From: Bacteroidales bacterium
GTDB lineage: Bacteria > Bacteroidota > Bacteroidia > Bacteroidales > UBA932
Direction of reading: 5' to 3'
NCBI GenBank assembly: GCA_017529425.1
Contig: JAFXNQ010000048.1
Coordinates: 1 to 58,651 of the forward strand
Length of the DNA stretch: 58,651 bases
The notes under the pieces were generated by a model. That model saw only the letters and a list, made by a program, of their open reading frames with translations, did not search any database and was not told the DNA's origin. Shown in pieces: positions 42,701-50,779 of this stretch. The position numbers and the translations under genes were made by a program. The first letter of the stretch is position 1. Each line of letters starts with the position of its first letter.

Positions 42701-43568
42701 CTGTGCCTGCCCAAATAATACCCTGGCTCCCGGCATATACGACAAGGACGGGCATGCCCGATATCACCGTCTCTGCTGCAGAGTCCATATCGGTGAACCT
42801 GTATAACCCGGTTGAAGTCGCCACCAGAATACCGTCATCATACTGAGATACTGCGTTGACAATTCCATCTACATCCATCCTGTGCCGTGTGCCGGATACG
42901 GGGGCAACCGACTCCAGCACTGAAGACCCGTTCCTCTGAAAGGCGATGTTTGACCCTATGCGGAAAATATCGGCGACTCCAGATGCGATATCTTTATCCT
43001 TACCCTGTATTAACCGTGAATCTTTGGTGCAAATGAACGGGATGCCATCGACGCTCACCATGAACCTGCGGATTCTCCATGGATAATCCTGAAGAAGGAC
43101 AAAAGCCCCGTTTTCGTATCTGTAAACGCCCTTGCCATCTACAGAGGCGCACACCATACCGTAGTCGAAGCAAAGGTGGAATGCCTGCTCCGATTCTACA
43201 TGCTGCGCTTCTTCTGTGAAGTAATGGGTAAAGACCCCCTGAAACGGATCGTATCGGTCAATTCCGCGGTCGGTGGAGACCCAGATAAAGCCCTGGTCAT
43301 CTTCCCCGATCTCCCTTATGACATTGTTGCATATAGAGGTCTCATCGGAAGGATCGGGCACGAAAGAAAAGAACCACCTTCCGTTCCAGCAGTTGAGACC
43401 ATCCCACGTCCCCATCCAGATTATCCCCTGGGAGTCCTGGAACAGTGCCGTCACGGAGCTGTTTGAGAGCCCGTCGGCACTTGTCAGATACTTGACAGAA
43501 TATTGCGCTGCACTTGCAAATAAAGTGTACAGAAGCAGAAAGTGTACTGTTATGAAACGTTTGTACAT
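39780..43568 (-). CDS. Hybrid two-component system sensor/regulator (HTCS) of the PUL
   Basis: A 1262-residue one-protein signalling system. In order: signal peptide (1-21), two-component regulator propeller repeats (about 25-640, many WxGTxxGL units), Y_Y_Y domain (about 643-706), one transmembrane helix (about 722-740), HisKA with phospho-acceptor His in IAHEFSNSLTLI (about 763), HATPase (NLVSNAIKYTP, about 878), receiver domain (VVDDNPDIR at about 1012; acceptor Asp in ISDVMMDGMDG) and a C-terminal AraC-type DNA-binding domain ending VTPNEYRKA. The H-box lacks the usual Pro (FSNSL instead of FRTPL). It senses a glycan fragment in the periplasm and should activate the divergent PUL genes through the repeats at 43584-43646. 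Confidence 0.96.
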   Translation of the reverse strand: MYKRFITVHFLLLYTLFASAAQYSVKYLTSADGLSNSSVTALFQDSQGIIWMGTWDGLNCWNGRWFFSFVPDPSDETSICNNVIREIGEDDQGFIWVSTDRGIDRYDPFQGVFTHYFTEEAQHVESEQAFHLCFDYGMVCASVDGKGVYRYENGAFVLLQDYPWRIRRFMVSVDGIPFICTKDSRLIQGKDKDIASGVADIFRIGSNIAFQRNGSSVLESVAPVSGTRHRMDVDGIVNAVSQYDDGILVATSTGLYRFTDMDSAAETVISGMPVLVVYAGSQGIIWAGTDMRGVAQIIPARDEFNTVTDLFGGSAVRCFTQDDDGLLYVGTKGSGIFVFSQSGDLVRNITTEDGLPDNSVYSLEYHDGYVWAGTDGVGIACIKRGCLKLFQVDPLLRSVYSIHFTRDGRMIAGTSGSGLYLVTLNALEPAGFTNYGAGQLGSYVVYSVKESSDGTIWVGTRGGGLRSISADGTISSHEGAYDVICLEEAPDGTIWAGSSTGLYHMDSSGEVLRRYTKEDGLPNATIHGIVAEIDGDIWAGTSHGLCRISYDGEAYSSYYLQDGLQDNEFSDGACFLGRGKIYFGGIHGFSSFDPAELKSAGGFPNLFLYAVYMDNERVPMDRNMQDGTLTVKPEYTTLSFSFVPLDYIYSHRCELSYRLDGFNSEWVRLGSSSDLMVFSNLKPGTYTLNVRCTNAEGRWNPQSYRMKVKVLPKWYASTPARALYIILFLLLAWQILRFFRYKARMQTIEDVHEGKLQFFTNIAHEFSNSLTLITGPCEQLHQDRKLTSAQKHCVDVIESNSERMQALIRELIMFRKAENGHLTVKITPVQVDQLAARIISLFRDKAEQSGIGLKMAKDPLMWNTDSVCLEKILFNLVSNAIKYTPAGGVMSLDYEAKGNKLVVKVTNTSVGITRREMARVFDRYAVLERFEKEISRGHVSNGIGLSLCKSLAEALGGSIVPDSDGSSYVSFTVSLPWQEVTSQIAETVDNKPDADVAAAPLDEDDTPGTVFNRDILVVDDNPDIRDFICSLFRSRFNVMEAGDGEEALKQISRRQPVLIISDVMMDGMDGNQLLRAVKDNPATRHIPFILLSARSSLENQIEGIESGADAYIGKPFSPRHLVAMVDRLIGHGQIIKEYSESAHAAVQQFEGNMVKNEDKDLIIHITDVIIANMDNEDLSVEDIASEIAVSKMKLYRKLKETVNMSPTEYIRHIRLENAARLLKTTRKTVQEIIYACGFSSRTWFYREFQKKYGVTPNEYRKA

Positions 43569-43583
43569 GGGTCCTGGCGGCTT

Positions 43584-43646
43584 TTAACCGCAATTTAGCA
43601 AGAATTAACCGCAAATGAAAAAATTGTGTACTCAAATGAAAGTAAA
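43584..43646. repeat. Three 21-bp-phased repeats, probable HTCS binding array
   Basis: Three tandem 21-bp units begin at 43584, 43605 and 43626. Units 1 and 2 share TTAACCGCAA exactly; units 2 and 3 share CAAATGAAA exactly (43612-43620 and 43633-43641). The 21-bp period equals two helical turns. The array lies 28-90 bp upstream of the -7 element at 43674, where an AraC-type activator would bind. A separate ATTGTG/CACAAT inverted repeat (43623-43628, 43650-43655) overlaps the third unit. Confidence 0.7.
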
Positions 43647-43673
43647 CTGCACAATGGTGCTGAGGCCTCTCCT

Positions 43674-43681
43674 TACCTTTG
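43674..43681 (+). promoter_or_regulatory. -7 promoter element of the PUL operon
   Basis: TACCTTTG, 27 nt before the GH130 ATG at 43709. No -33 box is visible, which fits a promoter that depends on the HTCS activator. Confidence 0.7.
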
Positions 43682-43708
43682 TTTACAGAAACATAAAACA
43701 CACGACAT

Positions 43709-44755
43709 ATGGACATAGCCAAAAGAAACCCTTCAAATCCCTTGATTAAGCCCTCTGACCTGAAGCCCTGCATTCCAGGTATGGAGATTACATGCCTGCT
43801 GAATCCCGGTGTGTTTCGCATGGATGGCAAAACATGGCTTCTTCTCAGGGTCGCTGAGCGACCTGTACAGAAAGAGGGTGTTATAAGCTTCCCCGTCTAT
43901 AATGAAAAAGGGGAGATTGAGGTTCTGAGTTTCCGCAAAGACGATCCGGACCTGGACGCGCACGACCCCAGAGTCATCGGATACAAAGGCAAGGACTACC
44001 TTACTACACTCTCATATCTCCGTCCTGTATATAGTTTGGATGACGTCCACTTCCAGGAAGACCCTGCAATCAAGCCGATCTTTGGCAAGGGTTTCCAGGA
44101 GAGTTTTGGCATTGAGGACTGTCGCGTAGCAACCATGGAAGATGGCTACTGGCTGACCTTCACAGAGGTGTCACCGGTGGCGGTCGGTGTGGGGCTTATC
44201 GCTACCACCGATTTCAGGCAGTTGCGTCGCGAAGGGATGATATTCCCGCCCCACAATAAAGATTGCGCTCTGTTCCAGGAGAAGATAGGGGATATGTACT
44301 ATGCTTTCCACCGTCCCAGCTCTCCCGAACTTGGCGGTAATTATATATGGGTGGCGGAGTCTCCCGACCGCATCCACTGGGGCCGCCATATATGTATAGC
44401 TACAACCCGTCCCGGCAAGTGGGACAGTGCACGGGTAGGGGCGGGTGCCGCTCCCATCCGCACCGCAGAGGGGTGGCTGGAGATTTACCACGGCGCCAAC
44501 AAGGAGAACCGGTACTGCCTCGGAGCGCTGCTGCTGGATATCAATGACCCCACTAAAGTCCTCGCCCGCAGCGATGAACCCATCATGGAGCCGGTTGCGG
44601 ACTACGAGAAGACGGGATTCTTCGGAAACGTCGTGTTCTCCAACGGCTTCTATATGAAAGACGAAGATACAATAGAGATGTTCTACGGCGCGAGCGACGA
44701 GGTAATCTGCAGCGCCCGCCTGAGCGTAAGTGAAATACTCAACACCCTCAAGTAA
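43709..44755 (+). CDS. Glycoside hydrolase family 130 protein (beta-mannoside phosphorylase or mannosidase)
   Basis: A 348-residue, five-bladed propeller enzyme without signal peptide, so cytoplasmic. GH130 members phosphorolyse or hydrolyse beta-mannosides (beta-1,4-mannosyl-glucose, mannobiose, beta-1,2-mannosides). Family marks are LLLRVAERP, the catalytic-acid region DLDAHDPRVIGYKGKDYL, FGIEDCRVATMEDGYWLTFT, PPHNKDCALFQEK, WDSARVGAGAAPIRTAEGWL and YHGANKENRYCLGALLLD. I cannot decide from sequence alone between phosphorylase and hydrolase. It is the first gene of the PUL, and the MFS gene begins directly at its stop codon (TAAATG). Confidence 0.93.
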   Translation: MDIAKRNPSNPLIKPSDLKPCIPGMEITCLLNPGVFRMDGKTWLLLRVAERPVQKEGVISFPVYNEKGEIEVLSFRKDDPDLDAHDPRVIGYKGKDYLTTLSYLRPVYSLDDVHFQEDPAIKPIFGKGFQESFGIEDCRVATMEDGYWLTFTEVSPVAVGVGLIATTDFRQLRREGMIFPPHNKDCALFQEKIGDMYYAFHRPSSPELGGNYIWVAESPDRIHWGRHICIATTRPGKWDSARVGAGAAPIRTAEGWLEIYHGANKENRYCLGALLLDINDPTKVLARSDEPIMEPVADYEKTGFFGNVVFSNGFYMKDEDTIEMFYGASDEVICSARLSVSEILNTLK

Positions 44756-46024
44756 ATGTTCAAGGAATTCAAATACTTTGCTTCGCAGCCGCTGAATGTC
44801 CGCACGCTGCTTGTCACGAACATGCTGTTTGCGATGGTGCTGCCGCTGGTGAATATTTTTGCGGGGGCGTATGTGCTGCGTGCCACCGGCAACGATACCA
44901 CTATACTCATCGCGTTCCAGCTCTGTATGTATATAGGGGTCGTCCTCTCCGCCTTGGGGAACGGACTCCTGATGAAATGGTTCAAATCGGCCACTCTTTA
45001 TGCTTTCGGCATCCTCATATCTTCAGTATCGCTCATCGTGCTGATGTTCCTGAAAAATCCTTCCAACGTGGTTATATGCACGGCAGGCCTTTTCATTGGC
45101 CTGGCAACAGGGTTTTTCTGGACTAACCGTTACCTGCTGACTCTGTATGCCACCGACGATGAAAACCGTAACTACTTCTTTGGGCTGGAGTCGCTGTTTT
45201 TCACCCTTTGGAATATTGTGATTCCCATAGTGGCCGGCCTTGTGATAGCTTTCACGGAAGACCACACGCTTTTCGGATGGGACCTTACTGCCGACAACGG
45301 CTACCAGTTCCTGACCATTCTGGCACTCATCATCAGCATCTGTGCCTGCTTCGTGCTCGCCCGTGGCAAATTCCAGAGCCCTGCGAACATGAATTATTTC
45401 CATTTCAGGTTCCATATACTGTGGAAGAAGATGCTGGGCCTTGCATCCCTCAAGGGGATGGTGGAGGGCTTTATTGTTACCGTTCCCACGATTCTCATAT
45501 TCAAGTTCATAGGCAACGAAGGGTCGCTGGGACTGATCCAGGGTGTAAGCGGCGCCGTGACCGCAATCGTGGTCTATATACTGGGCAGGGTGGCAAAGCC
45601 GCAGCACCGCATGGCAATCTTTGGCGCCGGCCTCGCCATCTTCTTTTTGGGTACGCTCGCAAACTGTGTCCTGTTCTCTGCCGCCGGGGCGTTTACCTTC
45701 ATTATCTGCAACGTAATGTTCCAGCCCTTGAGGGACCTTGCCTATTTCCCCACTATGATGAAGACTATCGACACGGTAAAGGTGCTTGAGGACAGGGATG
45801 AATACACATACATAATGAGCCATGAGTTTGGCTTGTTTGCCGGAAGGGCGTTCGGAATGCTCCTCTTCATAATTCTGGCTTTCGCTTTTGGCGAGGGTGG
45901 GGCAGATATCGCCCTCCGCTGGGCCGTGCTCATCGTGGGCGCTGTCCAACTCATCTCATTACCACTTGCAAAGAGTATCCTCAAAGATATCGACACTAAA
46001 TATACCCCTGCAAATGAAAACTAA
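44756..46024 (+). CDS. MFS transporter, YQGE-like
   Basis: A 422-residue inner-membrane carrier with twelve predicted helices. Recognisable stretches are LFIGLATGFFWTNRYLLTL (helix 4 region), the central loop after about residue 200 and FAGRAFGMLLFIILAF. The layout resembles the YQGE family of putative transporters. Between GH130 and the outer-membrane genes it is best explained as the importer that brings periplasmic oligosaccharides to the cytoplasmic GH130 enzyme. It starts immediately after the GH130 stop codon and overlaps the next gene by 11 nt, so translation is coupled on both sides. Confidence 0.9.
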   Translation: MFKEFKYFASQPLNVRTLLVTNMLFAMVLPLVNIFAGAYVLRATGNDTTILIAFQLCMYIGVVLSALGNGLLMKWFKSATLYAFGILISSVSLIVLMFLKNPSNVVICTAGLFIGLATGFFWTNRYLLTLYATDDENRNYFFGLESLFFTLWNIVIPIVAGLVIAFTEDHTLFGWDLTADNGYQFLTILALIISICACFVLARGKFQSPANMNYFHFRFHILWKKMLGLASLKGMVEGFIVTVPTILIFKFIGNEGSLGLIQGVSGAVTAIVVYILGRVAKPQHRMAIFGAGLAIFFLGTLANCVLFSAAGAFTFIICNVMFQPLRDLAYFPTMMKTIDTVKVLEDRDEYTYIMSHEFGLFAGRAFGMLLFIILAFAFGEGGADIALRWAVLIVGAVQLISLPLAKSILKDIDTKYTPANEN

Positions 46025-47720
46025 GATCATACTTATAATAGCTTCGGCGTTTGCGGCTGTGGCCTGTACCTCCGGCTACGGAGGCGCCCCCATTGCCCAG
46101 AAGGCTATCGGCAAGGTAGAGACAATGCCCTCCCTGCCGCAGCCTTACGCCATCTTAGACTGGCATCAGAAGGCTCTGGATTTTGATGCGTTCGCATTTG
46201 ATTTTGATAACCCTGCACCTTGCGGCCCCGTGATCTGGTGGGACGATGCCCGCCGCAATAACGGCGGACGCACGTTTGGTCTTTACACCGCTATGAAGGA
46301 TGCACGCCAGGGCGCAGATGTCAACAACGGTGAGTTTCATGAGAGTCTGAATACCCTCCATTGTCTTCTTGGCGCCGGCCTCAACGGTATCGACAAGCGC
46401 GACCAGAACGGCAACAACTGGGTGAAGATGAGCCAGAACTACTTCAATACGGAGAACGGCTGGAACATTGTGATGAACAACACTTGCCCGGAGGTGGCAC
46501 TCCTTGGCGGAGGATACGGCCGCGACTGGTGGTACGATATCTATCCCAACATACTGTTCTGGGCTGTGAGTGAGGTTTTCCCCGGAGTGGATGGGGCAGA
46601 GGAGATCCTGCGTACAACTGCAGACCAGTTTGCCCGTGCCGATTCAGTGCTTGCAGGCAACTATGACTATACCTACTTCGATTATGCAGCCATGAAGGGG
46701 TGCAACAACTGGATTCCCAAGCAGCAGGACGCTGCCGGCGGCCATGCATGGGTGCTCTACAGCGCTTACCGCCATTTTGGCGACGAGAGATATCTCAAGC
46801 ACGCCATCTCTGCGATGGAGGCACTTGAGGGCCAGACAGAGAGCCGTTTTTATGAGATACTACTGCCGATGGGTATTTACACCGCCGCCCGCCTGAATGC
46901 AGAACAGGGGTGCAGTTTTGACCTGGACAAGATGTTTTCATGGGTATTTGACGGCTGTACTGCAGCGGACGGCCGTACAGGCTGGGGTATCACCTCCGGC
47001 CGCTGGGGTGACTACGACATCGCCGGCCTTCAGGGCAGCCTGATTGACGGTGGCGGCTTCGCCTTTTTGATGAACAGCATAGACGTGGCCTGGCCATTTG
47101 TGCCGCTGGTGAAATATCAGCCCCAGTATGCACGTGCAATAGGCAAATGGATGCTTAACAATGTCAACTCCTGCCGCCTGTTCTTCCCGGATCAGATTCC
47201 CGATTCACTGCAGTGCCTTCCCGGCATGCAGGACTATACAAACAGCGTGATTGCATACGAAGGGCTCCGATATGAGGATGACCGTTACATGCCCGTGGAA
47301 CATGAGGGAAAGCATCCCATCGCTTTGGGTGACGGCCCGCTCTGGAACGAGAAGAATCCGCCGGAGAGCATGTTCAGCGTATACAGCACCTCGGCGGTAG
47401 GTATCCTCGGCGCGATTGTCCGTACCACCGATGTGGAGGGGATTCTCCGCCTGGACTGCAACGCCACCGACTTTTATGCCAGCAGGCCCTGGCCGGTATA
47501 TCTGATGTACAACCCTCATACCGATGCGCGTGAGGTGACCTATACCCTTGACGGCGACAGCCGTTGCGACCTTCTGGATGTAGTATCAGGGAAATATCTT
47601 GCCAAGGGTGTCAGCGACAGCTGCAAGATAACAATTGACGCGGATTGCGCTGCCCTCATAGCAGAGCTCCCCGCCGGAACACAGGCAAACGATAAAACAA
47701 TACTCTATAATGAAAAGTAA
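46014..47720 (+). CDS. PUL lipoprotein, putative all-helical glycosidase of unrecognised family (copy 1)
   Basis: A 568-residue lipoprotein (lipobox AVAC at about residues 15-18). I do not recognise the family. The sequence is rich in aromatic and acidic residues and has an alternating helical pattern as in (alpha/alpha)6-barrel enzymes: AFAFDFDN, GRDWWYDIYPNILFWAV, IPKQQDAAGGHAWVLYSAYRHFGDERYLKHA, ESRFYEILLPMGIYTAARLN, RWGDYDIAGLQGSLIDGGGFAF, then a beta-rich C-terminal part with LDCNATDFYASRPWPVYLMYNP. It is paralogous to the product at 53352-55037. The conserved Trp, Asp and Glu clusters suggest carbohydrate binding and catalysis. The start at 46014 overlaps the MFS gene by 11 nt; SusC overlaps its end. 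Confidence 0.8.
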   Translation: MKTKIILIIASAFAAVACTSGYGGAPIAQKAIGKVETMPSLPQPYAILDWHQKALDFDAFAFDFDNPAPCGPVIWWDDARRNNGGRTFGLYTAMKDARQGADVNNGEFHESLNTLHCLLGAGLNGIDKRDQNGNNWVKMSQNYFNTENGWNIVMNNTCPEVALLGGGYGRDWWYDIYPNILFWAVSEVFPGVDGAEEILRTTADQFARADSVLAGNYDYTYFDYAAMKGCNNWIPKQQDAAGGHAWVLYSAYRHFGDERYLKHAISAMEALEGQTESRFYEILLPMGIYTAARLNAEQGCSFDLDKMFSWVFDGCTAADGRTGWGITSGRWGDYDIAGLQGSLIDGGGFAFLMNSIDVAWPFVPLVKYQPQYARAIGKWMLNNVNSCRLFFPDQIPDSLQCLPGMQDYTNSVIAYEGLRYEDDRYMPVEHEGKHPIALGDGPLWNEKNPPESMFSVYSTSAVGILGAIVRTTDVEGILRLDCNATDFYASRPWPVYLMYNPHTDAREVTYTLDGDSRCDLLDVVSGKYLAKGVSDSCKITIDADCAALIAELPAGTQANDKTILYNEK

Positions 47721-50700
47721 ACTTCTGACCCTTCTGCTCATTTTCCTGGGCACGGCCGCATTCGCGCAGACCCGCATCGGCGGAACTGTGACCGATGCTG
47801 CATCCGGCGAGCCGCTCATAGGCGTGAGCGTCTTTGTGGAAGGCACCTCATCGGGCACCAGCACCGACATCGACGGCCGCTATGATCTCAACGTCGCCTC
47901 CGACGGCAACCTTCAATTCTTTTACATGGGTTATAAAACGGTTACCGTGCCCATTGATGGCAAAACCACTATAGACATCGCTCTTGAAGAGGACACTACG
48001 TATCTCGACGAGGTTGTCGTGGTGGGTTATTCCGTAATGAAACGCCGTGACGTGCTCGGTGCAGTGAGCAAGGTGGGTGGTGAAGAGCTCCAGAAAGTTC
48101 CTGTCTCATCCGTCCAGCAGTCGCTGCAGGGCCGCGTTGCCGGCGTGAACGTCACCTCCGAGACCGGTGCGCCTGGTGCCGGCATCTCTGTCCGTGTACG
48201 CGGTACAGGTTCTATATCGTCCAGCAACGAACCGCTCTACATCGTGGACGGTATCCCGGTAGAGGGTGCGCTCAATACGCTCGCGGCTGGCGACATCGAA
48301 GAGATTTCGGTGCTCAAGGACGCTTCTTCCGCAGCCGTGTACGGTTCACGTGCAACCAACGGTGTCGTCCTGATAACCACCAAGAGCGGTAAGGATGGCG
48401 ATGCCAAGATTACCTATAATATGCAGGCCGGCGTGCAGTTCCACGGCTATCTGCCAAAAATGACCAACACCGACCAGTACATTGCGCTCTATAACGAGGC
48501 TACACGCAACGACAATATGTACAGCGCAATCCAGAGAAAAACCATAGAAGGGGAATATGTAAAGGATTTCGCCAACGTAAACCATCTGGAGGAGATTTTC
48601 CGCGTCGCCCCCATCCATCAGCACGAACTCTCCGTGAGCGGCGGCAACGGGAAAACCCAATACCTGATTTCCGGCTCCTACTTTGGCCAGGAGGGTATCA
48701 TCCGCCATTCCGATTATAACCGTGCAGGTTTGCGTACCAGCGTCACCTCTCAGATAAAAGATTGGCTCAAGGTCGGGATAAATGTGAGCGGGTCGCTGGC
48801 AAACAACCGCCTTCTGGCAAGTTCCGGAGACGGCTATAACAATGATATGGGCGGCAGCGTCGTACGTTATGCACTCTTCCGCAATCCCGCTATCCCTGTG
48901 TATAACGCAAGCGGCGAGTACGTCGATTCTCCCTCTGAGTACTATGGCGACGCCCTGTACAACTCTTTCTTCGGTAACGGCTACAGCCCTGAAGGGCTGG
49001 CGGAATATACCGACCGCACCAACCGTACAAAGACCCTGCTCGCTACCGGCAATGTTATAATCAACTTCACGGACAATATTTTCTGGAAGACCACGATGGG
49101 TCTCGACTACCGCAACAACGATTTCCGCCTCTGGAACCGCACCTGGGGTACCGAGAACCGGATCAACTCCACCAACGGGCTCACCGTCAGAAACAACGAG
49201 AACGTGGGCTGGACCGTGAACAGCACATTCAATCATAATATACAGGCAGGACTGAGCAACATCAACTATATGATTGGTGCAGAGGCTATCCGCAACAGTG
49301 AGAAGGTGATTGCAGCCAGCAACGAGCAGTTCTCAAGCAACGACCCCGACCTGCTCTATATCGGCCTCGGCGAGGGCGCTTTGAACGCAAATAACGGCGC
49401 CAGCGCATCTTCACTGCTCTCCTTCTTCGCCAACGGCAACTACAATTACGACGGCAGATACTACCTCTCCGGAATTGTCCGTCTGGACGGATCTTCTCGC
49501 TTCTCCAAGGGCAACCGCTGGGGCCTGTTCTACTCTGCATCGGCTGGCTGGAACATTGACAAGGAGAACTTTATGAAGGATGTCAACTGGATTGAGAAGC
49601 TTAAGCTTCGCGCTGGCTACGGTGCGATCGGCAACCAGAACATCGACCTGTATGCATATTCCGACCGCTACTCCGGAAGGTACTATTACTTCTTTGGCGG
49701 CGCTCAGGACGGTTATGCACAGACTTCCCTGGGCAACACCAACCTCAAGTGGGAGACCTCCCACCAGCTCAACATAGGTTTGGACCTGGAGGTACTCAAA
49801 GGTGAACTTGGCGGCTCCATTGACTGGTATTACAAGGTCACCGACAATATGCTTGTCAGGGAATCTCTCCCCAGCTCCGTTGGATACGCATCTTCCCCGT
49901 GGATCAATAACGGCAGCGTGCTGAATACCGGTATCGACCTGGAGGTTTTCTACCGTAAGCAATATAAGGACGGCGGCTTTGACATCACCCTGAACGGCGG
50001 TTACCTTCACAACGAGGTGCTCAGCCTTGTGTCGCCTATGATAGGCGGTCTGGTAAACGACAGCGTTTATGCCACACGCACAGAAGAGGGCCATCCTATA
50101 GGATCGTTCTATATGTACGAGATGGAGGGCATCTTCCAGGATGAAATGTCGATCCTGCTCCACGCAAACCAGGGCGCAGACGTCAAGGTCGGAGACGTTG
50201 CCTATAAGGATAATTACGAAGATGGCGTGATAGACGACAAGGATCGCGCCTTTGTGGGCAGTGCAATTCCAAAATTCACCGCAGGTCTCAACCTTGGTGC
50301 CAACTGGAAGGGTTTCGACTTCTCTATGTTCTTTCAGGGTGCATTCGGACAGAAGATATATGTGCAGTACCTCAATGACTCTGAAGGTTTCTACCGTGGA
50401 TTCCCCACCACGCTGCGCTATTTCAACGAGCACTGGACTCCAGAGAACCACTCCACGACTCAGCCCCGTGCTGCCTGGAGCGCAACCCAGAACCGCAAGG
50501 TATCCACCCGATTCCTCGAGGACGGCAGTTTTATGCGTCTGAAGAACGTACAGCTCGGATACACCTTCAAGATGCCCGAGAACTGCGGAGTAAGCCACCT
50601 GAGGGCATACATCGCGGGCTCCAACCTGCTTACTTTCACCCGTTACACCGGACTTGACCCGGAAATGACTGTCAATGCCAACTCCACCTCCGAAGGCGAC

Positions 50701-50775
50701 CGTGCCAACGGTATCGACTGGGGTAACTACCCTGTCGCCAAGAGTGTAACCTTAGGTTTAAACTTAACATTCTAA
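47710..50775 (+). CDS. susC-like: SusC-like TonB-dependent glycan importer
   Basis: A 1021-residue outer-membrane transporter. It has a signal peptide (to AAFAQ), an N-terminal carboxypeptidase-like repeat domain (RIGGTVTDAASGEPLIGVSV to about residue 95), the TonB box and SusC hallmark LDEVVVVGYSVMKRRDVLGA, the plug (VPVSSVQQSLQGRVAGV, VRVRGTGSISSSNEPLYIVDG, ISVLKDASSAAVYGSRATNGVVLITTKSG) and a barrel ending SVTLGLNLTF. With the SusD-like lid protein it imports oligosaccharides of the PUL glycan. Its ATG overlaps the end of the upstream glycosidase-like gene (11 nt), and SusD follows 4 nt later. Confidence 0.98.
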   Translation: MKSKLLTLLLIFLGTAAFAQTRIGGTVTDAASGEPLIGVSVFVEGTSSGTSTDIDGRYDLNVASDGNLQFFYMGYKTVTVPIDGKTTIDIALEEDTTYLDEVVVVGYSVMKRRDVLGAVSKVGGEELQKVPVSSVQQSLQGRVAGVNVTSETGAPGAGISVRVRGTGSISSSNEPLYIVDGIPVEGALNTLAAGDIEEISVLKDASSAAVYGSRATNGVVLITTKSGKDGDAKITYNMQAGVQFHGYLPKMTNTDQYIALYNEATRNDNMYSAIQRKTIEGEYVKDFANVNHLEEIFRVAPIHQHELSVSGGNGKTQYLISGSYFGQEGIIRHSDYNRAGLRTSVTSQIKDWLKVGINVSGSLANNRLLASSGDGYNNDMGGSVVRYALFRNPAIPVYNASGEYVDSPSEYYGDALYNSFFGNGYSPEGLAEYTDRTNRTKTLLATGNVIINFTDNIFWKTTMGLDYRNNDFRLWNRTWGTENRINSTNGLTVRNNENVGWTVNSTFNHNIQAGLSNINYMIGAEAIRNSEKVIAASNEQFSSNDPDLLYIGLGEGALNANNGASASSLLSFFANGNYNYDGRYYLSGIVRLDGSSRFSKGNRWGLFYSASAGWNIDKENFMKDVNWIEKLKLRAGYGAIGNQNIDLYAYSDRYSGRYYYFFGGAQDGYAQTSLGNTNLKWETSHQLNIGLDLEVLKGELGGSIDWYYKVTDNMLVRESLPSSVGYASSPWINNGSVLNTGIDLEVFYRKQYKDGGFDITLNGGYLHNEVLSLVSPMIGGLVNDSVYATRTEEGHPIGSFYMYEMEGIFQDEMSILLHANQGADVKVGDVAYKDNYEDGVIDDKDRAFVGSAIPKFTAGLNLGANWKGFDFSMFFQGAFGQKIYVQYLNDSEGFYRGFPTTLRYFNEHWTPENHSTTQPRAAWSATQNRKVSTRFLEDGSFMRLKNVQLGYTFKMPENCGVSHLRAYIAGSNLLTFTRYTGLDPEMTVNANSTSEGDRANGIDWGNYPVAKSVTLGLNLTF

Positions 50776-50779
50776 GTCT

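Noticed and set aside
49411-50598. 395-codon minus-strand frame opposite susC
   Set aside because: Shadow of the susC gene, with no domain or promoter.
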